NCBI RefSeq assembly: GCF_900291985.1
Contig: NZ_LT985980.1
Coordinates: 248,001-312,000 of the forward strand
Origin: Lysinibacillus timonensis
Lineage (GTDB): Bacteria > Bacillota > Bacilli > Bacillales_A > Planococcaceae
Length of the DNA: 64,000 bases
Direction of reading: 5' to 3'
The translations under genes were made by a program, and so were the position numbers. The notes below the pieces were generated by a model. That model did no database searches. It was not told where the DNA came from and worked only from the letters and a program-made list of their open reading frames with translations. Of the stretch, positions 52,996 through 61,865 are shown in pieces (the stretch's first letter is position 1; each line of letters opens with the position of its first letter).

Positions 52996-54540
52996 ATGGA
53001 GAAGAAACAAAAAGTGTTATTAGCCTTTCATCAAGAAAATAAGAGCCAACGTCAAATTGCAAAGGAGCTTGGGATTTCCCGTAATACTGTAAAAAAGTAT
53101 ATACAAGAGGATCTTGAAAAAAGAAGACAAGATATTCGTGAATTACCTATTACAGATAATTATGTAACACCTCCGTCGTATAAAAAACGTAAAGGAAAAA
53201 AACGTGCATTAACACCTACGGTGATGAAACGTATTCGAAAAATGTTAAAAGATAATGAGTATAAACGGCAACATCAAATGCACAAGCAACAACTAAAAAT
53301 AATTGATATACATGAGAAGTTGTTAGATGAAGGTTTTGAAATAAGTTATACCACTGTTAGAAATTATGTAAATAGTGAAGAAAAACGTCAAAAAGAAGTC
53401 TTTATTCGTCAAAAGGCAACTGCTGGACATGAGATTGAATTTGACTGGGGAGAGGTAAAATTATTTATCGATCAAACATTACGTTCTCTTTCAATGGCGG
53501 TCTTTACCCTACCATATAGTAACGATAGATTTGCATATTTATATGAATCCGAAACAATGGTTTGCGTACAAGACGCTCATGTAAAATGTATTGACTATTT
53601 AGGCTTTGTACCAGAAATTTTTACGTACGATAATATGCGGACAGTCGTAAAGAACTTTATTGGAACTGAACGTGAAATTACCGATGGTATGAAAAATCTA
53701 TCGATGCATTATCATTTTAAAATACGACTATGTGAACCGAGAAAAGGAAATCAGAAGGGGCATGTGGAGCGAAGTGTAGAATACATCCGTAGGAAAGCAT
53801 TTGCCCATCGAGATAAGTTTGCAAGTCTAGAAGAAGCTCAGGATTATCTAACAGAAATCGTCATGAAATTAAACTCTCGCAAGCATTATAAGAAAAACCA
53901 AACGCACCATCAATTAATGCTAGAAGAGCGTGCAGCTAGGCAAGTAAACGCAGACTTTATTCCATTTGATGCCTCTGAGTTGTTTGAATTTAGAGTGGAC
54001 AAATACAGCACAATTACTTATAGACAAAATCGCTATTCTGTTCCAGAAGGACATGTTGGAGAATGGGTGAAAGTAAAAGCGAGTGCGGAAAAAATTCTTA
54101 TTTTTAGTGAAAAAGCGTGTATCGCGACACATAAGAGAAGTTGACAGATCCATCAGTGGATTATGGATATATATCATTACCTACGTACATTTGAAAAGAA
54201 AAAAGGTGCATTGGCTCAAAGTGAATGTTTGAGTCAAGCACCAACAAAAATAAAAAAATTATACAAAGATTATTATATTGGAAATGAACGAGATTTTCTA
54301 GAGTTACTTATCTATCTAAAAGAACGTAATAATCTTGAGAAAGTCTTAGCAGCGATTGAACAACTTGAGAAAAACCCTATGGTTCAGATAACAACAGAGA
54401 AGATTATTTTCTTAGCTAATCAAGGCCAATACATTCATAAAACTGTACATCCCAAAAATGAGGTCACCACCCAATCTCTCGAAAATCTTTCAGCCATAAC
54501 GGCGTTATTTGAAACGAAAAAGACAGGGGTGCTTCATTAA
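52996..54540 (+). pseudogene. istA: IstA transposase with in-frame TGA
   Basis: The ATG at 52996 follows AAAGGTGA. The frame is 515 codons, normal for IstA, but TGA occurs at 54142-54144 and coding continues in the same frame as QIHQWIMDIYHYLRTFEKKK. TGG to TGA is a single change, and Trp is expected there. N-terminal HTH (QRQIAKELGISRNTVKKYI), rve core with EFDWGEVKL, FTYDNMRTVV and GHVERSVEYIRRKAF give D, D and E. All catalytic residues precede the stop. Confidence 0.9.
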
Positions 54541-55292
54541 TGGATAAGAGACAGGAAATGATTGAGATGTGTAAAGAACTTCGTTTACCAAGCATTCGGG
54601 GATTTATACAAGAAGATGATATGTGGAACCAATATCAGACAGCAGAAGATTTCTTATATCACGCATTAGTGCAAGAAATGGAAGATCGAGAAGTTCGAGC
54701 CAAAGCGAATCGTATTCGATCTGCCAATTTCCCTGAAAAGAAACTATTAACTGAATTAGAATTTGAGAGATTACCGCAAAATGCGGCCTCTCGCCTCCCA
54801 CATTTAAAAAAATTGGACTTTATTCAAGAAAAACAAAACGTCTTATTAATTGGCTCACCTGGAACAGGTAAAACCCATATAGCAATAGGTTTAGGAATTG
54901 AAGCTTGTCTGGCAGGGTATAAAGTATTTTTTACAACGGTATCATCTCTAGTAAACCAACTAAAAGAGAGCCGTTCTGAAAGAACGTTACGTTCATTTGA
55001 ACTTAAGTTTGAAAAATATGATTTAGTAATCATTGATGAATTAGGTTATATCTCCTTTGATAAAGAAGGAGCCGAGTTATTATTTACTCATCTGTCCCTT
55101 CGGGCAGGGCGAGCATCTACCATCGTTACGAGTAATTTATCATTTGATCGATGGGAAGAAATATTTCAGGATCCAGTTTTAACAGCAGCTTTAACGGACC
55201 GACTAACACATCGAGCATACATGGTGGACATGGTAGGTCCATCCTATCGAATATTAGATACAAAGGAATGGTTGGAAAACAGTCAGGTTTGA
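54540..55292 (+). CDS. istB: IstB helper ATPase of IS21
   Basis: A 250-residue AAA+ ATPase that assists IstA. Walker A IGSPGTGKTHIA near residue 105 and Walker B LVIIDELGYISFD near 165; TDRLTHRAYMVDM is typical near the end. The ATG overlaps the istA stop by one base. It appears intact. Confidence 0.95.
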   Translation: MDKRQEMIEMCKELRLPSIRGFIQEDDMWNQYQTAEDFLYHALVQEMEDREVRAKANRIRSANFPEKKLLTELEFERLPQNAASRLPHLKKLDFIQEKQNVLLIGSPGTGKTHIAIGLGIEACLAGYKVFFTTVSSLVNQLKESRSERTLRSFELKFEKYDLVIIDELGYISFDKEGAELLFTHLSLRAGRASTIVTSNLSFDRWEEIFQDPVLTAALTDRLTHRAYMVDMVGPSYRILDTKEWLENSQV

Positions 55293-55453
55293 GTGGCTCA
55301 GTTTTTAATTAATAAATGGCTCAATTTTTACTTGCGAAATACAGTAGTAGACAATATCATGTTCATTACTTTATATCTCCACCTGTAATGATTTAATATT
55401 AGAATTTACATAATAAGGGCATGTTAACGTATGTATTTTGTAAACTAACAAAA

Positions 55454-55491
55454 AAGAGGCAGAATAGTAGACTGAACTTATTCAGCCTCTT
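55454..55491 (-). terminator. Terminator hairpin
   Basis: Stem AAGAGGC/GCCTCTT with inner pairing; minus-strand T-run directly after. It follows the extended end of the 55497 lipoprotein gene. Confidence 0.8.
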
Positions 55492-55496
55492 CATTA

Positions 55497-55982
55497 TTAA
55501 ACATCTCCAACATATATATACTGAAATTTTCCATCTCGATTATATATAAAAGAGATTAAATATCTTTCTTCACCGGATAAGTCATCTAGATATTACCCTA
55601 TTTCTTGGAGCTTGGGATTAATATTGACATTGGATATAAACATTGGTAAATTTGCTTGTTTAATAGGGAACCCTGCGCTACTTACTTCATCTGGTGTGAT
55701 GAACATCATTTTTCCATCGTTCACTTCAAATTCAACGTTGTAATCCTTCTTTAATTGTTCAAATTGCTCTTCATTAATAAGCTTCATGATATCTCTTGAC
55801 GTACTATCAAGGTGCTGTAGATATACACTATAATCACTATTTAATTTTGCTAGTTCTTTATTTAAACTCTGATTTTCTTCTTTTAAAATTTGATTTTTTT
55901 TTTTAAGTTCATCAATTTCATTATTTGAACAGCCTATTAAAAATAACAAGAGACTGAGTATTACACCAAGTAACATCTTCAT
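55497..55982 (-). pseudogene. Lipoprotein gene broken by in-frame TAA
   Basis: The open part (55982-55593, 129 residues) starts MKMLLGVILSLLLFLIGCSN, a lipoprotein signal, then a coiled coil (IDELKKKNQILKEENQSLNK). At 55593-55595 there is TAA, but the frame goes on as YLDDLSGEERYLISFIYNRD and YIYVGDV to 55497, right before a terminator. So the native protein was about 161 residues. The shortened product may still be made and lipidated. Confidence 0.75.
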
Positions 55983-56056
55983 AATATCTCTCCTACACTT
56001 TTAAACGATAGTTTTTAATTAGATCTATTTACGAATTGTATAGTACATTACATAAA

Positions 56057-56120
56057 TGGCCCTTTTCATGAAGAAAAATGCATTTCTATATCAGAAATGC
56101 GCTTGATTGTGAAACTACTT
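56057..56120 (-). repeat. Family-1 hairpin repeat
   Basis: GGCCCTTTTCATGAAGAAAA, stem GCATTTCT/AGAAATGC around ATATC, right box GCTTGATTGTGAAAC. Confidence 0.82.
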
Positions 56121-56301
56121 AAGTAAGAATTTCTTACGTTTTATAAAAGCTTATATTAGTTCATCAATTACTCTAGTATTCTTACATTTTCCTACCGTCA
56201 TCATTGTCCCAAAAAGAATTTTCTAATGTTTAACTATTTCATTCACACAAGACACCACTAAGACTATTCTGATATTAGGCATCCGTTGCAAAGAGTTTCT
56301 C

Positions 56302-56646
56302 CTATTTTTGGCGTTCAAAGGAAATATATCTTGTACCTTGAAATGATAATAAACCTAGATCTCGCTCTACTAGCTTTCCATACTCAGTTCCATTAACAAT
56401 CAATTCCATTCGATCTCCACTTTGTACTTCAAAAGTTACATAATATGTAGTGCGTGAATGGTCACCTTGAACATGAATTCGCTTCGAGGCAACTTCTGCT
56501 GGGACCGTAAGAAGGGGCGAATTGTTATTTTTTATACCCTGATTGATACTCGATAGTACGTTATAAATGATTAAACCAAAAACAAGAATAAATATGATGC
56601 CAATAAATATCGGAACAATATCAAACATAATATCACCAAAAAACAT
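56302..56646 (-). CDS. DUF2500-like membrane protein
   Basis: A 114-residue protein with one N-terminal TM segment (VPIFIGIIFILVFGLIIY) and an outer beta domain. Motifs NNNSPLLTVPAEVASKR, TYYVTFEVQSGDRMEL and EYGKLVERDLGLLSFQGTRY are those of DUF2500. Function unknown. Met7 could also start it. Confidence 0.85.
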   Translation of the reverse strand: MFFGDIMFDIVPIFIGIIFILVFGLIIYNVLSSINQGIKNNNSPLLTVPAEVASKRIHVQGDHSRTTYYVTFEVQSGDRMELIVNGTEYGKLVERDLGLLSFQGTRYISFERQK

Positions 56647-56794
56647 ATAAACACTTCCTTTCTATATTTCTATACGTTCATGTTACTAGAAGAGTTTCAT
56701 AGGTTTTGGATTTTTTGGATAATTCTAGAATTGTATGTATACCCGGTGCAGCTGTTTACTTTATACCAACTTAAGAAGATGCAGTACTAAACAA

Positions 56795-57010
56795 ACTTGC
56801 GCTATAAGTAGCCGGAAAAATTCCGCTTAAATAGAAAATAGAATAAGATAATAGGTGAAATAAACGGAGAGATTCCGCCTATTGACTCTAAAAAGGCAAA
56901 AATAAAGGATTTTTCTATGCATAGTCGGAAATTTTCCCCTTATATACCCCAGAATAGAGCTCCATCGGACATATAACCGGAAAATCTCCTCTTATTTTAT
57001 TTCCAACCGT
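56795..57010. repeat. Family-2 repeat, full copy
   Basis: Boxes 1 AGCCGGAAAAATTCCGC, 2 AACGGAGAGATTCCGCC, 3 AGTCGGAAATTTTCCCC and 4 ACCGGAAAATCTCCTC. Confidence 0.85.
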
Positions 57011-57048
57011 TACTTAATTGCCAGCATATAGATAATGTGAAAATAAAA

Positions 57049-57090
57049 CAGACCCCTAATTCCCCATTCATATAGGAATTCCAGGGTCTG
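57049..57090 (-). terminator. Terminator of VOC gene
   Basis: CAGACCC and AATTCC pair with GGAATT and GGGTCTG around a loop; a T-rich stretch follows on minus. Confidence 0.8.
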
Positions 57091-57146
57091 TGATGGAAAT
57101 TATGGTGTTACGTTAAAGAGATATCGAGCCTTTAATCATACAACCT

Positions 57147-57602
57147 TTAACTTACGAAGTGATTTAAAAATTTACTCGCATCACTGTTAAATTTCCACAT
57201 TACCCCAAACTTATCAACGAGCATTCCAAAGCTTTCTGACCATGGTGTAGAAGATAAAGGCATGATTACAGTACCACCTTCTGAAAGTACTTCAAAAATT
57301 TGCTGATTCATTTTAGGATCTGCATCAATAATACTGATTAAGGCAGTATTCCCTTTTATGATTTCGCCTGTCACGCTTAGCATAAATGGCAGCACATCTG
57401 AAATCATTAAAATATTCCCTGAAAACTCAATACGAGATTCCATAATCATATTTTGTTCTTCTTCCGATAACGGGGCATTAGGATCTTGACCAAAAGCACC
57501 AAATCTCACTATTTTTACATCAGTTGCTTGCAATGCTTTTTCATAAAAGGTCAGTACTTCCTCTGCTTTACCATCAAATTGTAGATAAGTTATTGCTTTC
57601 AT
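57147..57602 (-). CDS. PhnB-like VOC protein
   Basis: The ATG at 57602 follows AAAAGGAGGAA; the longer frame to 57767 overlaps the divergent gene and is a shadow. 151 residues of the PhnB/YjdN type: MKAITYLQFDGKAEEVLTFY, then MLVDKFGVMWKFN. Such proteins are often controlled by a divergent WYL regulator, as here. Enzymatic activity is uncertain. Confidence 0.87.
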   Translation of the reverse strand: MKAITYLQFDGKAEEVLTFYEKALQATDVKIVRFGAFGQDPNAPLSEEEQNMIMESRIEFSGNILMISDVLPFMLSVTGEIIKGNTALISIIDADPKMNQQIFEVLSEGGTVIMPLSSTPWSESFGMLVDKFGVMWKFNSDASKFLNHFVS

Positions 57603-57638
57603 AGTTGATTCCTCCTTTTCATATTTGAAGTATAATGG

Positions 57639-57662
57639 GACATAGGCGACAACTGTATGTCG
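57639..57662. promoter_or_regulatory. Inverted repeat between VOC and WYL genes
   Basis: Two nested inverted repeats: GACATA (57639-57644)/TATGTC (57656-57661) and CGACA (57648-57652)/TGTCG (57658-57662). It sits in a 76-base divergent promoter region, so it is the likely operator of the WYL protein. Confidence 0.6.
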
Positions 57663-57678
57663 TATATAGGAGGAGAAT

Positions 57679-58587
57679 ATGAAAAAAATTGAACGACTAA
57701 TCTCCATCGTGATGATTTTGTTACAGAAAGAAGTTGTTTCGGCATCAGAATTTAGTCGACTTTTCAAAGTATCGAGACGAACGATTCAACGTGATATGGA
57801 AGCACTAAGTTATGCGAACATCCCGATTTATGCGGAATATGGTGCTGAAGGTGGATATGCGCTAATGGAAGAGTATAAATTCGACAAACGATTACTCAAT
57901 CACAATGATATTGAAAATATACTTATCGCTTTAGGTGGCTTTGAAGGACTGACTACTTATCAAGAAATTCAAACGACGATTCAGAAAATCAAAGGAATGA
58001 CAAGCGCAAATATTTCTCCAAAACTTGATGTAAGTTTTTATGAGTGGCTAGGCAGAAGTCAAATGAACGATGATATTTTATTGATGAAGCAAGCCATTGA
58101 GAAGAATTGGTTATTAAAGTTCGAGTATGTAGACCAAGCGGGAAACATCACTTACAGGATTGTAGAACCTTATAAGTTACATTTAAAGGAAATGCATTGG
58201 TATCTTTCTGGTTATAGTTTAGAAAGAGAAGATTATCGAACCTTTAAATTGTCGAGGATAACCAATATCCAAAAAGAAGGTTCATTTGTCCCAAGACCTG
58301 AAAAGGTGTTTGAAGATAAAAAACAGCCAATGAATCCACTACGAGTGGTTAGCGTACAGCTCAGGATAGCTGTCGCAGTGAAAGATCAATTTATCGAAAG
58401 ATACGGAAAAAGTGCCGTTATAAAAGAAACTCCAAGAAGTTACCTTGCAACAATTGAATTGCCTGAAAATCAATATGCTTATCAATTTTTAGCCGGATTC
58501 GGGAATAAGGTGAAAATTTTAAACCCAAAAGGATTTATTTCAAACTATGTAACCTTTCTAGAGGAAGCAGTAAAGCTTTACAAATAG
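57679..58587 (+). CDS. WYL-domain transcriptional regulator (YafY type)
   Basis: AGGAGGAG precedes the ATG. 302 residues: N-terminal HTH_11 (VVSASEFSRLFKVSRRTIQR), then a WYL domain (about 140-215; HWYLSGYSLEREDYRTFKLSR) and a C-terminal dimer region. Divergent from the PhnB-like gene and probably its regulator. It is intact, unlike the related gene at 19467. Confidence 0.9.
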   Translation: MKKIERLISIVMILLQKEVVSASEFSRLFKVSRRTIQRDMEALSYANIPIYAEYGAEGGYALMEEYKFDKRLLNHNDIENILIALGGFEGLTTYQEIQTTIQKIKGMTSANISPKLDVSFYEWLGRSQMNDDILLMKQAIEKNWLLKFEYVDQAGNITYRIVEPYKLHLKEMHWYLSGYSLEREDYRTFKLSRITNIQKEGSFVPRPEKVFEDKKQPMNPLRVVSVQLRIAVAVKDQFIERYGKSAVIKETPRSYLATIELPENQYAYQFLAGFGNKVKILNPKGFISNYVTFLEEAVKLYK

Positions 58588-58689
58588 AATTTTTAGTGTT
58601 TCGTTTGCTTTCCAATTGAGTATAGGACAAAAGTTAATTTTCAACAAACAGAGCGTTTTGAATATAGTAAAAATTTGCTTATCTGTTTA

Positions 58690-58970
58690 TTTGGAAGTCG
58701 TTCGTTGGAGATGCAGACTGAGAGTGCATCTGCACCTGTCGCTTCGCTTTCGGTGCAAATAAATTTGTCGCTTCGCTTTCGATGCAAGGCAAATCCTTCC
58801 TACGGGATGTAGAAACATAGATGAACAAAGGCTAAAAGCGCCACGTCCTGTGGCAACGCCTTTGTGACCAACATCCTGTTGGCCCGAGACCCCGCAGAGC
58901 TTGAGCTCGAGGAGGCTCAAGGCTTCCCCGTGGAAAGCGAAGTCTGCGTCGGAAACGAACGATCATATAG
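58690..58970. repeat. GC-rich structured element with inverted ends
   Basis: Ends GTCGTTCGTTGGAGATGC (left) and, reversed, GATCGTTCGTTTCCGACGC share CGTTCGTT and GCAGACT. The interior holds direct repeats GTCGCTTCGCTTTCG and a chain of hairpins (CCACGTCCTGTGG, CCAACATCCTGTTGG, GAGCTTGAGCTC). GC content is far above its surroundings. The segment GAGACCCCGC with GAGGAGGCTCAAGG recalls a repeat common in Bacillus genomes. An ORF on the minus strand is not credible. Confidence 0.75.
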
Positions 58971-59189
58971 CCAAAAAGTACAATCTAAAATGAAAGATGA
59001 ACTGTAATTTTCCACTTCTGTCCCTGCCCCAATTTTATTATCCAAAATACCACCCCACTTTTATTTTAAAAAAAATCAAAAACAAAAGACCTAAGCCCAG
59101 CAAAATACCGAACTCAGATCTTAGAATTTGCCTAAAATTATTGATCCTACTTCTTAGAACAAACTTCCCAGTTTCTATCAAGATTATTT

Positions 59190-59810
59190 TTAACTCTTAT
59201 AAAACTGGTAAAAAATTTGTGTTAATAGCTTTGCCACAACACTACCTGAATCTACTAATCCTAACGATTTATTCTCATATCTTGCTGCTCTACCATGCTT
59301 CGCTTCAAGCTGTTTTGTCTTTTCGACAGCTTTTTCAGCAACTTCAACTGCTTTTTCAAAAGCATCCTTAAGATCCAAATCAGAAGTTTCCTTTAACGAA
59401 TCAGCAATTGGTTTTAGCGTGTCTAATATCGTTTTATCTCCAATTGCGGCCTTGCCTCTTTTTTGAATACCCTCTATCAAACTTACATAAAAAACAACAA
59501 AATCTTCTTTTTCTAATTTCTCTTTTCCCTTTAAGCTCTTCCCAGCTTGCATAAATCCAGAAGCCAATAAAGTCCCCATCGTAGATGCTGCATTTTCTGA
59601 AATATCCATACCAGCATGATATAAGAATTTCCCTACATCTTGACCGTCAAATGTTTGATAGGTTTGTTGTAATGATTTCATTACCTTACTAAACGTGATG
59701 CCTAAGTCTCCATCACCATTTTGACTATCGAAGTTACAGAGCAACTCCTCATTTTCCTTTGCAGTTTGTAGTCCAATTTCAATCAATTGATCAAAGTGTT
59801 GAATATTCAT
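59190..59810 (-). CDS. dhaL: DhaL-like kinase subunit
   Basis: GGAGGATACC precedes the ATG. 206 residues. DhaL binds the nucleotide and phosphorylates DhaK-bound substrate; the Mg/ADP-binding NGDGDLGIT is near residue 33. Some usual positions differ (LVDSGSVV where DPGA-type is common). It is the last gene of a sugar ABC operon. No DhaM follows, so the phosphate donor, ATP or a PTS protein, is not clear. Confidence 0.87.
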   Translation of the reverse strand: MNIQHFDQLIEIGLQTAKENEELLCNFDSQNGDGDLGITFSKVMKSLQQTYQTFDGQDVGKFLYHAGMDISENAASTMGTLLASGFMQAGKSLKGKEKLEKEDFVVFYVSLIEGIQKRGKAAIGDKTILDTLKPIADSLKETSDLDLKDAFEKAVEVAEKAVEKTKQLEAKHGRAARYENKSLGLVDSGSVVAKLLTQIFYQFYKS

Positions 59811-59819
59811 GGTATCCTC

Positions 59820-60818
59820 CTAAAACTGGCGAACGAAAGGTGTATGATGTGGTTCGTCGATTAATTTTTTTAACTCATCATCTAATCTTAAAACACTAAT
59901 AGAAAAGCCTACCATTTCCATCGAAGTTGCATATTCACCAATATAATTTCGATAAATGCTTACATTTTTCTCCTGACTATATTCAAAGACATGCTTATAG
60001 ACAATATAAAGTTCTTCTAATGCAGTTGCACCAAGCCCATTGACTAGCACAGCAATCTCTTCCCCATCGGCTAATTCTAAATCTGTGAAAATAGATTGTA
60101 AAATTTCTTCTACGACTTCCTTCGCTGGCTTCTGTGATCCTCTGTATGTACCAGGTTCACCGTGAATCCCGATACCTATCTCCATTTGCCCATCCGAAAT
60201 ATCAAATGAAGGCTTCCCTTTAATTGGAATAATACATGGTGCCAATCCTACTCCCATCGATCTCACATTTTCATTCGTCTTTAACGCAATTTGCTTCACT
60301 TGTTGCAAATCATATCCAAGCTCTGCTGCTGCACCAGCAGTTTTATAAACAAAAAATAACCCAGCTACGCCACGTCTACCTTCCTTATTTTCTTTAGCCA
60401 TTGAGGCAACATCATCATTTACAATGACAGTTTCATTTCCGATATCCTCAAAATCCGCCATTTCGTTAGCAAGTTCAAAGTTCATTACATCTCCACCGTA
60501 ATTTCCAATAATCGAAAGTACACCCATTCCAGTGTCAATTGATTGAATAACTTCAAAAATTTGCTTTGGACTTGGCGATTGGAACACATCTCCTACTGCG
60601 ACTCCATCTAGAAGCCCTTCTCCTACATACCCTAAAAATAGTGGTAAATGTCCAGAACCGCCACCTGTTAAAATACCCACTTTTTTCTTTGTATTATTTT
60701 GGCGAACGATTGATCTATTATCCTCTCGAACACTTTTAATATAATTGGAGCTTGAATATAAAATCCCTTCTAGCATTTCCTTCTCAAAATCCGCAGCATT
60801 ATTCATAAACTTTTTCAT
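59820..60818 (-). CDS. dhaK: DhaK-like kinase subunit
   Basis: 332 residues, normal for DhaK. It binds the keto-sugar covalently through a His; candidate IGIHGEPGTYRG near residue 220. The other site residues are in TGGGSGHLPLF near 55 and NYGGDVMNFE near 110. HLPLF differs from the HEP found in classical dihydroxyacetone kinases, hinting at another small ketose such as erythrulose. It lies one base after the permease stop and ten before dhaL. Confidence 0.88.
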   Translation of the reverse strand: MKKFMNNAADFEKEMLEGILYSSSNYIKSVREDNRSIVRQNNTKKKVGILTGGGSGHLPLFLGYVGEGLLDGVAVGDVFQSPSPKQIFEVIQSIDTGMGVLSIIGNYGGDVMNFELANEMADFEDIGNETVIVNDDVASMAKENKEGRRGVAGLFFVYKTAGAAAELGYDLQQVKQIALKTNENVRSMGVGLAPCIIPIKGKPSFDISDGQMEIGIGIHGEPGTYRGSQKPAKEVVEEILQSIFTDLELADGEEIAVLVNGLGATALEELYIVYKHVFEYSQEKNVSIYRNYIGEYATSMEMVGFSISVLRLDDELKKLIDEPHHTPFVRQF

Positions 60819-61853
60819 TTAAACGCCTCCCTTTTTAAGTACTTTACGCTCATTGATCATTCTAGATATCTCATTCACTGACATAATTAGTAATAGAACT
60901 GCACCCCAGATGAAATCCTTAAAGAAGTTTCCTAGATGTAAAGCATTTAACCCTGTTGAAAGGAATTGTAAAATCAATACCGCCATCACTATACCCGCGA
61001 CTTTACCAAAGCCACCTTTAACACTTACCCCGCCAAGCACAGCAACAAGGATCGTTTGTAGGATATAAGATGTTCCAAAATCAGCTTTAGCCGAGTTAGT
61101 AGAAGCAATAATTAATAAACCAGTAACCGCACCAAATGCTCCAGAAATCATATATGTTTGTAATGTAACCTTCAAATTATTAATTCCTGAGTATTCAGAA
61201 GCCTTTGGATTGGCTCCCATGAGTTGAAGTTCTAGCCCGTATTTTCTCTTATTGAGTAAGTAAAATGTGATGGCAGCCATTATGATAAAGATAATTAACG
61301 GGAAAGGAATGCCTAAAAGCTCCCCATAACCTATTTCACTATACTGTCTTGGTAACCCAATAACAGCTTGTCCTTTTGTAATCACTATGGCTAACCCCAT
61401 AAATAATTGGCTCGTACCGAGTGTTACTAAAATGGCTGGGATACCTATGATGGAAATAGCAAAACCGTTAAACAAGCCACATAGCATACCCAAAAGTATA
61501 GATAAAACAATTGCAAATAACACATATGCAAATATCATCGTTCCAGATGCATCAGGTGGAATAAAATTCGACATAAATAATGCAGCTACTATACTAGTTA
61601 AATTGGATATAGCTACTAACGATAAATCAATACCACCCGAGATCATCGATAGCATCATCGCAAGAGATAATATGCCTAAGATTGGGAATTGAAAACTAAT
61701 CGATTTAAAACTAGCAATGGAGAAAAAAGAACTTCCTCCAATTAGCCACATCAATAGAAATACGATGACCATGAATCCAAATAATTGATATAACCGATGA
61801 TCATTTGTTTTAAAAATAGTAAATGGTTTAATTGCTAATTTCTTTTCTTTCAA
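60819..61853 (-). CDS. Ribose-type ABC sugar permease 2
   Basis: A TTG at 61853 after AGGTGGTG, or a GTG up to four codons upstream. About 344 residues of the RbsC/BPD_transp_2 family with 8-10 TM segments and the GIDLSLVAISNLTSIVAALF signature near residue 75. It works with the neighbouring permease and ATPase. Two different permeases suggest a heterodimeric channel, as in AI-2 or erythritol-type importers. Confidence 0.9.
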   Translation of the reverse strand: MKEKKLAIKPFTIFKTNDHRLYQLFGFMVIVFLLMWLIGGSSFFSIASFKSISFQFPILGILSLAMMLSMISGGIDLSLVAISNLTSIVAALFMSNFIPPDASGTMIFAYVLFAIVLSILLGMLCGLFNGFAISIIGIPAILVTLGTSQLFMGLAIVITKGQAVIGLPRQYSEIGYGELLGIPFPLIIFIIMAAITFYLLNKRKYGLELQLMGANPKASEYSGINNLKVTLQTYMISGAFGAVTGLLIIASTNSAKADFGTSYILQTILVAVLGGVSVKGGFGKVAGIVMAVLILQFLSTGLNALHLGNFFKDFIWGAVLLLIMSVNEISRMINERKVLKKGGV

Positions 61854-61865
61854 TTGATTCACCAC

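Larger units (their letters stand above)
52887..55343 (+). mobile_element. IS21-family insertion sequence
   Basis: Length 2457 bp. Ends TGTATTTGATAAGCTAAAAC (left) and, reversed, TGTATTTCGCAAGTAAAAAT (right), each then TGAGCCA; further GAGCCACT copies lie inside both ends, as in IS21 multiple terminal sites. A 6-bp duplication GTAGTA flanks it (52881-52886 and 55344-55349). istA carries a stop, so the copy is probably inactive on its own. Confidence 0.93.

Noticed and set aside
46290-54144. UGA recoded as tryptophan
   Set aside because: Many genes here use TGG, and TAG and TAA also occur as disrupting stops, so decay is simpler.
58687-58920. Minus-strand ORF of 77 residues
   Set aside because: Explained by the GC-rich structured repeat.
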